Shown: positions 20,192-29,938 of the stretch, piece by piece | Position numbering within the stretch: position 1 is the first letter of the stretch | Layout of the letters: each line of letters starts with the position of its first letter | Origin: Mesotaenium endlicherianum | Lineage: Eukaryota; Streptophyta; Zygnematophyceae; Zygnematales; Mesotaeniaceae | Length of the DNA: 64,000 nt | NCBI GenBank assembly: GCA_009602735.1 | Contig: WELA01011368.1 | Coordinates: forward strand, 81,270 to 145,269 | Direction of reading: 5' to 3' | The notes under the pieces: model-generated | Database searches by the model: none | What the model saw: only the letters and a program-made list of their open reading frames with translations | What the model was told of the DNA's origin: nothing | Translations under genes and position numbers: made by a program

Positions 20192-20946
20192 TGAAAGGGG
20201 CAAAGTGCCCTAGTGGAAGCGTAGTAACTCACGAGGAAAAGAACTAGTTGCAATCATACTAAAGAGTGCAGCGGCATATCACTAAGAAAGCTTAGGAAAA
20301 TTACTCAACATTTTGATTAGCAAGAAACTGCTCACAAATGAACTAGGATGAAAGGGCTTGTCATTACAAACCCGTAGAAATTTTCAGAAGTGAAAACTGA
20401 TGAGAAATGAAGTAATTATGTTCATTTATAGTTTTCTACGACGGCCGCTCGCCCCTAGGCGGGAGGGCCGCTTATTAACGGATTTTCCAAGTGTTAGTCA
20501 AATCGTCCCTTCCAGAATATTCGCGAGAAAGCCAGATCAGTCTCATTTGACGTGTCGGGCCGATTTGACGTCTACATGCATGCATCGAAATATCTAGAAT
20601 ATACTAACTTAGACGCGCTAGGCTAATCCGAAACTTCTAGGTAGATCGACCTAGTCGGCACTCCGCGTCAGCCCAACTTACGTGAAGGTTCGAATTCACT
20701 TTAACGGGCCAGATCGCTCAACGCTGTCGGTCAATCCGACGGTCGCGCTTCACCGCGAACTAAGCACAGTCGTTAACCGACCTCAAAACTAATTAAACTT
20801 CAAAAATCCATAACTCTCTCAATACTTGACCAAATTTGATGAACTTTATATCAAAATGACCATGAAAATCCACTCTACACTACTATACAATTCAAACATA
20901 CTTTCATGAAACTTAAAAATGCACTTTATAAACCCATGACCTTACA
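20192..20946 (-). repeat. TE2a 5' LTR
   Basis: 755 bp. On the coding strand it starts TGTAAGGTCATGG at 20946 and ends TGCCCCTTTCA at 20192. It is followed after two bases by the PBS-like TCGTATCGGAGC (20189-20178). Its sequence is close to the 3' LTR at 14764-15518. Confidence 0.92.
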
Positions 20947-20951
20947 GTCGG

Positions 20952-22559
20952 GCGACATCCCGATGATCGGGTCGTGCGGCGGTGTCGTGGACGCCCCAAC
21001 CTAGTGGATAGTGCCGGTGCCCTCTGCCGTCTGAGATCTTGCCGAGCCGAGCCACTTGCCCACGCCAAGTGGTGACGCCTGAGAGCAGTTGCCAAATGGA
21101 GCTACGTAGGCTGGCGTGCCAGGGGCGAGGAGGCCGGGTCGCCAAAAGAAACCTCGCACCGCCGTCCCTGGCGACTGACCAGGAGCAACGCGGATGGTGA
21201 TGGGGCGTGGCGCCTCGGATGTCGTGTGCATGCCATGTGGCGCCAGCTGCTGGATCCTGCGTCGCGAGCGTGTAGGCGGGCAATCTCGGCCTCAGCCACG
21301 AACAGTGCGTTGTTGAGGGCGTCGTAACTGTAGTGGTCTTCGCCGGGCGTCATCACGGCGCTGGTCGTGGCCATGGCCGCCGTCATCGCGGGTCGTCCGC
21401 CAATGGGTGGATTTTGCATGTCCTGCTTGCCTACTGCACCGGAGGGTTTGACCTGAGCGCGCCCGTTTTTGAGGTCGCGCTTCTTCTGCAGGCAGACGAC
21501 CTGCAGGTGGCCGGCCTTGCCGCAGTATGTGCAGTCGCCGGGCTTGCCGCTCTGCGCGAGCGTGCAGTCACGGCGAGAGTGGCCCATCTTCCCTTAAGAC
21601 CAGCAGGGGCCGCTCGTCGTGGTGGCCATAGAGATACGGCCGCGCGGCGCTTCGCGCTGTTGAGTCTGCTGGGGCAGCTGCGCGCGTTGCGGGTGCTGGT
21701 GTTGGGGCTGGCGTGCAGGGGCTCGTTGCATCATGGAAGATGGCAGCACCATGGCCTCGTGCCGTACGCCAGTAGATGCGAGGCCCACACGATCGCTGAT
21801 GTTGCTCCGTGCGGGTGCCAGGCTCTGCTTCTTTACTGAGAGGTAAGCGTCCTCCAGTGAGTATTCGAAACCCTTGCGGTCGATGAGGGGGGCGATAGCT
21901 CTCTCCCTCAGACGCGGCTCCACGGCACACAAGAAGATCTCCGCTGCCTCTCGGTCAGTAATTGTGCCCACGTCTCTGCGTAGGTGGGTCAGACGTCGGT
22001 ATATCATGCGGAACGTCTTGTTCTTGCGGCAGAAGAAGTGGTGCAGCTTGTACACCTTCTCCTCCGTGGCGGCCTGGAACTCCTGCTTCAGGACGTCCCA
22101 GAAGGCCTGCACTAGGTCAGCTAGTGGTATCTGACCATCCCCCACTAGCTCCGTGTGCGTGAGGATCTTGGCTGCCTTCTCTTGGTAGGTGTCGTGAGCC
22201 TCGTAGAGAAGGTAACGTAAGAGCGTGCCAAACACCTGGCGCTTAGTGAGCGCGGGCGTCTTGAGCTTAGCGTTCTCAAAGCCGGCCTCAAACTCAGAGA
22301 TAGTGTCGTCCAAATCATAGGTGCCCGGCTTGCCGTTGAAGCGGAAGAGGGAGGCCCTGTCTACCTGGTCACCTGCCATGGAGTACGAGTAATCGTAGTG
22401 AGTCCACAAAAGAGGTGGCTCGTGGACGGCAGTAGGCTGAGGGGGCACCGGGTGCTCCTTTTCAAGGGGATCAGTGATAGCCTTGAGATCTGAGTCTGAG
22501 TCCTCGTCACTAACCCCTTCGTAGTAAGGCTGAAAAGATAGCCCACTACGGGTAAGCAT
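20952..22559 (-). pseudogene. TE3 gag with tandem zinc knuckles
   Basis: ATG at 22559. Residues 1-60 are acidic; then a capsid-like helical domain (LFRFNGKPGTYDLDDTISEF; VFGTLLRYLLYEAHDTYQEK; LADLVQAFWDVLKQEFQAA; KVYKLHHFFCRKNKTFRMIY). After an Ala/Gln/Pro-rich stretch come two knuckles. The first, C-W-S-stop-GKMGHSRRDC, is broken by TAA at the second Cys codon. The second is intact: CTYCGKAGHLQVVC (CX2CX4HX4C). The reading frame then continues (APRPITIRVAPGQSPGTAV) with one TAG near 21002 until TE2a. Gag packages the element RNA. Family assignment to Ty3/gypsy follows from linkage to the TE3 pol. Confidence 0.85.
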
Positions 22560-23625
22560 ACGCTGACTCTATTTGCGTGCAGGCAAATAGAGTTCTTTTT
22601 AGAAGTAAGATGGTGTGTACTCTCCAGAGTGAGCACCTCAAGCCTGTATCTCTGGTTGGAAAACAACTAATGAAGTCTTGCCCAAAAGATCACTAGAAGC
22701 ACATCATGATCTTCAAGAGTAGTCCTATGGCAGGGTTTAAGCTGTGACTTTGCTCACCACTTGTGAAGTTCTTCTAACGACTGGAGCCAGGAGGGCTTGC
22801 TCTTCACAAGAGAGAGACTCAGTGGTCTTGGAACCACAAGAGATAACTGTGTAAGCTTTACTGATAACTCTGTTGCTTACAGCTGGCATAATTGGAGTTC
22901 TAAAAAGATGTCTTTCTAAGGGCATCTACTGCTATATACTCCCTGCAAAATCAACGCTGAAGGCGGCAGATTCAATGCACACAGTCATACTAGGAGGCTC
23001 TCTTAGGTCCACATAAGTGCAGGCAAAGCACGTACTAGCTCTCCTATTGGCTAAGCACAACACACACCAATCAAATATAGTGCAAGTAAGTGGATGCATG
23101 GCTCTCATTGGCGGAGCTTACCTCGAGTAATGCTACCTAGATAATCTCTCAAAAGTATATCTCAGGCCTACGAACGCTTCCTCTAAGAATGAGTGATGCA
23201 GTCACCAAGTTATAGCTCTAATGGGGCTCATATACTATGCTAATACATGCTAAGTGTATTTTATCAAGCTCGCGGATTTGTATGCTATTGGCTAGAGGTC
23301 TTTGGAGTCGCAAAGTGCCAACAATGTCACCTTTGGGCACATTGAGTTACAAAGTGGCCTTTGCAGGAATCCGCTAGGGGCCGGTAGGTGGCGCGGACTA
23401 GATCGCGGATATCTCGCTCGATACTTGACCAAATGGCGCGCAACCGATGCCGTTCGGAAGGTGACGCGACGCTCTACACCTTAGCGACTTTGAATGCTAG
23501 CAAAGGTCAACGCATGAATGCGTGAAGCAAAGTCAAAGTCGGCCTTCCTAGGTCGATGGCCGACGCACGTGTGTCCTGGAAGAGTCGACGGTCCCGACCT
23601 AATGAGTCATGACATTTATTATTAT
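22560..23625 (-). other. TE3 leader or 5' LTR zone, no ORF recognised
   Basis: About 1.07 kb between the TE3 gag start and the beginning of TE1 LTR homology at about 23626. No second copy exists in the window because the TE3 3' end is missing, so an LTR cannot be delimited, and no PBS complementary to initiator tRNA was recognised. The missing 5' part (about 700 bp) of LTR D is also not found here. Confidence 0.4.
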
Positions 23626-24165
23626 GACCAGCTTTCACGGAAACTGACATGCAGTCTTTTTTTGTGCTCCAAATGGAGCAAACCAGAATATTTAAAAAAG
23701 GTCTCGTCAGGATGCGTCCGTTGCCGTTGAGTTTGCTCAATTTGGAGTAGTATTGACAAAGTTATGCCCTCTGCCATTTTTAGGTCACATAGGGGACAGA
23801 CTCCATGGTTTTGCACCTAAGTCAGTGTGGTGTGTTTTAGCTACATTATGGTCATCTGAACGAGAGCACCTTTGCTATTCAGACCTCTGATGTTGTGTAT
23901 GTGCTTATATATGCTTGCATGCCTGGTAGGCAAGAGGCCATGAGTTTCTAAAGGAGAAGCTCTAGTCCTCAAGCTCGCCTCTTTTTTGTGCCTTGTGTTG
24001 TGCAACTATGGCACACTACGGTAAGTGAGTCAAGGGGTATAGATGAGTAAACGAAATTCATTCTAAGGGCAAAGATTGCTTCCTGATTTTACACGCTTCC
24101 CCCCATCTTTGATCTTATATATTCAGATGAAATATATTTATCTTGAAAAGGCAAGATTTATTTCA
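23626..24165 (+). repeat. TE1-family LTR, copy D (3' 540 bp only)
   Basis: Homologous to the last 540 bp of LTR A from ATGACCAGC onward, ending GATTTATTTCA, directly followed by the duplication GAACC (24166-24170). The first roughly 700 bp of the LTR are absent. Confidence 0.85.
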
Positions 24166-24170
24166 GAACC

Positions 24171-25817
24171 GCTGGAGCCTGATGCTGGAGCAGTTCCAAG
24201 TTCAGATTGACTACAAACCAGGGAAGTTGAATCCTGCTGATGTACTCTCTAGAAGAGCTCACTTGCAAGGAAGGAATTTTAGTCAGCATGCTCTAGACAT
24301 CCTTTGTGCACTCACTTCATTAAAAGTCAAAAAGTCCTTCCTTGAACAACTTAGGAAAGCCTACTTTTCTGACCCAACATGTGAGCCCAGCCCCACTGAT
24401 GGTGTGTGTCCTGCTAATACACTCGAGTATAAACTCAAGGGAGGGGCAAGCTGAAGTTGGTAATTCCTAGTAACCTAGAAATGAGGTCACTTTTACTCAG
24501 TCAAGCATATGGCAGTTTACTGGGTGGACGTTTGGGGCAGGCCAAAACTGTTGGCAAATTGGCAAAATAATATCACTGGAAAGGGTTGCCTCGGGAGGTC
24601 TTGAAATATGTGAAAACCTGTGATCCGTGTCAGAAAAACAAGTCGAGACACACACCACCCGAAGGGCTATTGCAACCACTACCCATCCCGTTTGGACGAT
24701 GAGGAAACAATATCCATGGACTGGGTGGTTACACTACCAAAAACTGCTAATGAGCATGATATCCAGGTAGTAGTGCATCAATTCACAAAAATGGTCATTT
24801 TCATCCCCACCACTGTCAAGGTGACTGCACTCAAAGCTGCGAGACAAATCTACAGCCATGTAGTATGCCAACATGGGCTACCTTTCAATATGATCTCATA
24901 CACAGACTCAAAATTCACCTTTAAGTTCTAAAGAGCTTTAATGGGGTTAATGGGAGTCAAACAGCTGCTCAGCACAGCAAACCACCCTCAGATCGATGGG
25001 CAGACAAAGAGAACTAACCGAGTTTTGCAAGAGGTGCTGAGAGCATATATTAACCAAAAACAAGATAATTGGGATGACTTGTTGCCTCAAATTTAATTTG
25101 CGATCAACAGTGCGGTCCATGCGTCGACGGGAAAGACTCCTTCTGAACTCAGTCTGAGTAGAGTCCCCAAGTCCCCTTTAGATGTGCTAGGGGAGTGTTT
25201 ATCTCATTCTGTGGGGATTGACAACTCGATATCTCTCCGGTTAACTCAGGAGTTTGCTGACATATTGTTAGAATTCCAACAAATCCTGCACATTATAAGT
25301 ATGCTAATAAACACCGTTAAGAGCTGACATTTTCTAAGAGTGATATGGTCAAACTGCATTTTCAACACCTGTACCTGGTGTGGTCAAGAAAAAGCTTGGT
25401 CTGCTTTGGGTCGGTCCATATTCGGTGGTGCGCCGTGTCGATTAGAATGCATACAAACTGAGCATGTCAGCGGAATACAAGGGTCACCCAGTCTATAATG
25501 TCTCCTTCCTGGAACCATACATCAAGGGTGACACTCTGTTCACAGGTCAGTTGAGTGTCCAACCGGGACCAATCCCCACTGTCTGGGATGGTGACCTTGA
25601 GGAACCTGAGGTGGATGAGATTTTAGAAGCTCGTTTGGTCCGTCGAACATGTAAAGATGTCATTAAATATCTGGTCAGATGGAAGGGTTACGATGCCTCT
25701 GGGGAAACCTGGGAATTTACGGTCTATTTGACCAATGCCAAAGGGGTTAAAACGCTTTTACCTTCGGAAAAATGGGACACCTCCTTAACTGTCACTTTAG
25801 TTGACATGGGAAGGTGA
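24171..25817 (+). pseudogene. TE0 RNase H end, integrase and chromodomain
   Basis: Continues the protein cut at 588: RWSLMLEQFQVQIDYKPGKL, then NPADVLSRRAHL (RNase H end). The integrase zinc domain is poorly preserved around 24500-24640 (CDPCQKNKS). The core appears in pieces: SMDWVVTLPKTANEHDIQ, then HGLPFNMISYTDSKF, then NHPQIDGQTKRTNRVLQEVL, with stops between. The last frame, 25464-25817, carries YNVSFLEPYI and a chromodomain (VDEILEARLVRR, then YLVRWKGYDASGETWEF). It is a chromovirus-type gypsy element, dead by several stops and frameshifts. Confidence 0.9.
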
Positions 25818-25855
25818 CAGGAGGTCCTGTCTCCATTTAAGTTGGAGGGGAAATA

Positions 25856-26173
25856 TGCCTGAAAGTGACAATTAGAGTGCGAGAAAATGACAATTAGTAA
25901 CAGACTGACAGTAGGTGACGAGAAGTGACAGTTGTGACAGGCAGCCTAACTTAAACATTAAGTTAGAGAGAGTGGAATAACATCTCGGGAACCAGCTGAT
26001 TTTCTTACCGTTCTTCACACTCAAACTTTGCTCACACTCACTTTGCCCTTAAGCACTTGCCCACTTTCCGCTTACTTACACCAGGTATTGCATACGCTAT
26101 AACTCCCACTTCTACGTTCTTACGTGTCAAGGTACTCGATGACTGTGCATGTTATCATGACTACACTAACTCA
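25856..26173 (+). repeat. Candidate TE0 3' LTR with PPT and PBS-like site
   Basis: The chromodomain frame stops at 25817. A purine tract GTTGGAGGGGAAATA (25841-25855) precedes a TG, and a CA at 26172-26173 is followed after four bases by TGGTATGAGTGAGC (26178-26191), resembling the initiator-Met PBS TGGTATCAGAGC. No second copy is in the window, so the 318-bp LTR is inferred from landmarks only. If correct, the PBS after it implies a tandem LTR-internal-LTR arrangement. Confidence 0.4.
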
Positions 26174-26197
26174 ATTGTGGTATGAGTGAGCAGGATG

Positions 26198-27780
26198 ACT
26201 CAGAAACCCGAACTCAATAGGAAAAGAAGGGCGAACGAGGCCCAGGGGGAGTACAAGGAGTTCCATGGCGACATTGAATCATCCTCTATCTCTTCTCGAA
26301 TCAGAGTGACTTCAACTGCAGCGGGAGGCTCAGAATAGGAAGGAGGAGGAAGAACAGACCAGGTTGAGACAGGAGGAGCAGGACAGAAAAGCTGCAGAAG
26401 AAGCGAAGAAGGCGGAGGAACAAAGGTTGGTTGAGGAGAGGCGGAAGCAGCTCGCTAAGGAGGAACAGAGGAGAATCAAAAGCTACCGCTACACGATGAT
26501 GGGCAAGGGCTTTGATCTTTTGGAGGATGCCTTCAAGTACGCCCAGAGAAGCCGAAGTCAGTCACAGAGAGACATACTGCAGCGGGAAGGGAAGACGACC
26601 CAAGGTTTTGACAAGTACATAGAGGTCAGCACAAACCTTATCTGTACCACAACTATGCCAGGATGGTGGGATATGTAATATGGGAGGCCAAAGTAGTGGC
26701 CCAGATAGGTGAATCTGAAACGGTGCCAATACTTGGGATCTGGGGCACAGACAGGATCATTAGGTTGATCCCTTTGCATACAGACAGCTTCAAGAATACC
26801 ACTTTTCACAACCGGTTCAAGGCCATGTATAACGAGGTGGAGAGAAGAAGTTGGGTGTTCTTGGCAAGGGAGACCAACCAATTGGATTTCTCAGGGCACT
26901 GGTACTAGCAAAATGACAGAGCTGAGGAAGACGATTTCCTGGCACACTTGCAGGGGAAGATAGTGCTGCCACCTCACATTGCAGCGTGGGACCCGAGGCT
27001 GGATGGAGTCAAGAACTGCATGAGTCAGGAGACACAGGAGAATAGGACCAGGATTAGAGATTCTTTCTTCAAGGGAAACATGCTTATGCCAAATGGGCAA
27101 GTGAGCAAGGAGAGAAAAACCTGTATGCGGTCAGGACCCAGCAACCCCCACCTGCTCTTAAAAGGGGGAGGCCAGTGGGATACTTTTTTTCTTGGGGACG
27201 GCTGGAGGAGAAGACCAGAGAGTTTTCAGAAGTCTCAAAGGAAGAGGAGGACAAAGAGGAGGAAGGCGCCAAAGAGGAGTCTAGCCCTGTTGAGGCACAG
27301 ACCCCTGCTACATCCCCCACTCTACAGCAGACTGGAAGGTCCTTGGCACAGGCAGCCTTGCAGCAGCTTGGGGATACCAGCCCACCAAGAGACCCAGATC
27401 TCCAGTGGCTAGGGAGTTTCAACAAGAGGAGTTTCACCCCAGGAGGTGAGACTCAGTCAGACGGAGCAGACAGAGGGGCTACCAAGGAGGCATCCAGAGG
27501 GCAGCCAGCATCCCCCTCTCATAGAGGGCATGTGCCCTTAGCCTATGTCATGCAGCACCCCTCCAATATGCTAGTGTATGTTCCTGTCAGTTTGAGAGCT
27601 GCACAAGAGAGAGCTGTCTCCATCAACTTGCAGACAATGCACAAGCAAGCTGCCCAGTTGCTGCGTTCTCCCCTCGGTTCACCATGGTCTGAGCCCCCAG
27701 ATCTCAGGAGGCCATCAGCCAAGAGAAGAAAATCCAGTTCCAGGTCTCGCTCCCTAGAAGATAAAGCCCCTGGTACTTAG
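26198..27780 (+). pseudogene. Unknown retroelement-associated ORF, decayed into several frames
   Basis: Coding-like sequence in three frames. 26364-26678 is charged and helical (KAAEEAKKAEEQRLVEERRK) and continues into RYTMMGKGFDLLEDAFKYAQ. After a frameshift near 26615 the frame at about 26620-26908 reads VGYVIWEAKVVAQIGESETV and RSWVFLARETNQLDFSGHWY. Then 26948-27160 reads KIVLPPHIAAWDPRLDGVKN. The last part, 27175-27780, is acidic then Ser/Pro-rich and ends SKRSLEDKAPGT-like before TAG. No zinc knuckle, protease or polymerase is present. It lies between a candidate LTR/PBS and a PPT/LTR (27895). It may be an atypical gag or an extra retroelement gene. I do not recognise the family. Confidence 0.4.
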
Positions 27781-27894
27781 CTTGCTGTTGTCTTTGTTTT
27801 AGAGTCAGTTGGTTTTTTGTTGCATGTGTGTTACTCTGTTGCAGATAATAGTTAAGGAGTATTGTCGAGTCAACAACAATTAAATTGAAGAGAT

Positions 27895-28629
27895 TATAAT
27901 GGATCAGTATATTGGTTAGATATAATGTTCATTAATATATGATAGTTAATAACTTCAGTCTACTGTATTGTGGTAATACTAAGTCTGCTGGATTTGTAAT
28001 ACTTAGTTTACTGACTCAGCCGTGAGGAGTAGACTGAAGTCAACTAGGTCAGCGTGCTGACTTAGTTCAGCTTGCTGACACATTTTTTTACAGTCACCTG
28101 ACTGCCGTATTCGGTAGCAGTGAACTGCCTAGTTATGCATTTAAGTGTGGTGTGCTAGATGAGTGGCCAGATGACACCCTTAAGGTGGATGGCGATTTGG
28201 GATGATGGGAGATGGCTGTGGATTTGGTTAGCCAAGGTCTTACCGACGTGGTTAACTCCCGGGTAGGCGGTGCCATCGCATTTGCCGTTGAACAGTAGAC
28301 TCATTCCATGTACATATGCTAGGTATTACTCTCAAGTTCGGCATTTGAGAACGAGGCCAACTCTCTTGTACAGCTTACTGAGAGATATCTGAATCCAAAG
28401 CGAGAAGGCATTGATACGAACTGTCTTCTAATCTTGCTTATGTATGAGTTTGCTGATCGCATGATTGATGCACGTTTACTTGCATTTGACTTGAGAGTAT
28501 TACCCCCTCGCTAGCATGTTGTCTTCTTGCTGTTAAATCCGTAAACAGGGAATACCACAAAGATTGCTTGGTGATATAAAGATCTTAGATTAATTGTTAA
28601 TTGTTCTATTAGTAAGTGAACTCATTTCA
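27895..28629 (+). repeat. LTR of family X, copy X1
   Basis: 735 bp, homologous over its length to the solo LTR at 31222-31940 (shared landmarks include CCGGGTAGGCGGTGCCATCG and CATTCCATGTACATATGCTAG). It starts TATAATGGATCAG and ends CTCATTTCA. The tract ahead of it (AACAACAATTAAATTGAAGAGAT) matches the PPT region of TE1b (ACAACAATTTAAGTCGGGGAGAT), so X1 is a 3' LTR of an element whose 5' LTR is outside the window, and families X and TE1 are related. The next bases GTGAC (28630-28634) would be the right target duplication. Confidence 0.8.
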
Positions 28630-28660
28630 GTGACTGTCCAGCCACGTGACACAAACCTGC
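28630..28660 (-). other. TE5 remnant between LTR X1 and TE1b
   Basis: 31 bp. Joined to 41616 after removing TE1b, it extends the minus-strand TE5 frame without a stop (NRLADFQDCRFVSRGWTV), which supports TE1b having inserted into TE5. Confidence 0.65.
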
Positions 28661-29925
28661 TGTAATGAATCGGTTCATTATCTATTTAATTAATTGCATA
28701 TATAAATATAATAATAAATAAGTACCATGTCAATATACTCACATGTGCGAGTTCATCTAAATGAATGTATGTCGATGTAGTGCGAGTTTGCTGACTTTGT
28801 TGAAAAGGTCAGCAGGATGACTTTTGTATCATAGTGTAGTTTGCTGACTTTGTTGAAAAGGTCAGCAGGATGACTTTTGTATCATAGTATAGTTTGCTAT
28901 GAGATTTATATATCAGGTATATATAGGATATGATATCAGTAGGTTGACATATAGTAAGCTCGCTTGATATTAGTCAATATACTTAGCTTCAGTACGCTGA
29001 GGATAGACATATTCATTTAGATTGTTATTTGTAGATTGGCACATGTGACCGAAGTATACTGAAAGTCGGGAGGTCGACTGAGATTCGGTAAACCGATGTC
29101 CTACCAGTGTGGTCAACTCCTGGGTAGGCGAAGCAATCGTCAGTCAACTGAATAGTTAGGACTTCAGTCAACCGACCACTTAATATGGTCGTTATACCTA
29201 GATCCGTGGGTCCCAACTTAACGGGTTTCCCACGAAACGGCGCACCTCGCGCCGTGGTCAACCAGGTGGTCACTAGGTACACAGCAAGCTGGGATCTCAT
29301 GGTCCCTCATTCTGGACAGTAGGCTTTACAGTCGGATTTCTACTTGCAAGTAATGTGTGCACTTTTTGGGTTTGTTCTAATGACCAGCCTACACAGAAAT
29401 TGACATGGCTGCTTCGTTTGCGCTCCAAATGGAGCGAACTAGAACTTTTCAAAAAGGTTTCGTCAAGATGCATCCGATTCCGTTTAGTTTGCTCAATTTG
29501 AAGTAGTATTGACAGAGTGATGCCCTCTGAAATTTTGGGGTCACACAGCGGACGGATCCCATGATTTTTGCACCTAAGTCAGTGGGATGTGTTTGAGCTA
29601 CTTTATGGTCATCTGAATGAGAGCACCTTTGCTATTCAGTCCCCTGATGTTGTGTATGTGCTTACACATGCTTGTATGCCTGGTAGGCAAGAGGTCATGA
29701 GTTTTTGAAGGAGAAGCTCTAGTCCTCAAGCTCGCCTCTTTCTTGTGCTTTGTATTCGTGTGCAACTATGGCACACTACGATAAGTGAGTCAAGGGATAT
29801 AGATGAGTAAACAAAATTCATCATAAGGGCGAAGATCGCTCCCTGATATCACACGCTTCCACCTATCTCTGATCTTTTATGTTGAAATGAAATATATTAA
29901 TCTTGAATAAGCAAGATTCATTTCA
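28661..29925 (+). repeat. TE1b 5' LTR
   Basis: Starts TGTAATGAATCGG and ends AGATTCATTTCA. U3 holds a near-perfect tandem pair of about 53 bp (about 28787-28892; GACTTTGTTGAAAAGGTCAG core), candidate promoter or enhancer repeats. It is followed by G and the PBS. Confidence 0.93.
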
Positions 29926-29926
29926 G

Positions 29927-29938
29927 TGGTATCAAAGC
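29927..29938 (+). other. TE1b primer-binding site
   Basis: TGGTATCAAAGC, one base after the LTR. It differs at one position from TGGTATCAGAGC, the common site for initiator-Met tRNA in plant LTR elements. Confidence 0.85.

Larger units (their letters stand above)
14764..20946 (-). mobile_element. TE2a: minus-strand chromodomain Ty3/gypsy element
   Basis: 6,183 bp. Both LTRs are 755 bp: 14764-15518 (3' LTR) and 20192-20946 (5' LTR). On the coding strand they start TGTAAGGTCAT and end TGCCCCTTTCA or a close variant. Flanks are GTCAG (14759-14763) and GTCGG (20947-20951), a one-mismatch 5-bp duplication. The PBS is at 20178-20189 (coding strand TCGTATCGGAGC, resembling the initiator-Met tRNA site) and the PPT complement is at 15519-15535. 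The gag, protease, RT, RNase H, integrase and chromodomain order matches TE2b. Frameshifts, stops and a mutated RT active site make it inactive. Confidence 0.92.
1835..23625 (-). mobile_element. TE3: minus-strand Ty3/gypsy element encoding a DNA methyltransferase
   Basis: In transcription order: leader (23625-22560), gag with zinc knuckles (22559-20952), [TE2a insertion], short gag-linker (14758-14633), [TE4 insertion], linker and aspartic protease (8886-7780), GPPGF-rich linker (about 7680-6460), cytosine-C5 methyltransferase (6340-4691), RT and RNase H (4256-2752) and integrase (2634-1835). The integrase stops exactly at the end of LTR A, so the 3' end and 3' LTR are missing. Every domain carries stops or frameshifts, so the copy is dead. 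No 5' LTR could be delimited. The order gag-PR-DNMT-RT-RH-INT is the notable feature. Confidence 0.8.
589..24165 (+). mobile_element. TE1a: unit bounded by TE1 LTRs, inserted in TE0 and filled by TE3
   Basis: Outer boundaries are fixed by LTR A (589-1834), LTR D (ending 24165) and identical flanking GAACC at 584-588 and 24166-24170. Joining 588 to 24171 restores an uninterrupted RNase H reading frame (RREN then RWSLMLEQFQ), which independently proves an insertion into TE0. The inside carries no TE1-like PBS or PPT. It is occupied by the reverse-oriented gypsy element TE3 with its own nested insertions. The original internal region was therefore lost, or replaced, after or during insertion. 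Confidence 0.8.

Noticed and set aside
22930-23625. 5' part of LTR D in diverged form
   Set aside because: Searching for LTR A landmarks such as the GGTAGGCG and GGTCAGCAGGATGAC blocks gave no match, so LTR D is treated as truncated.
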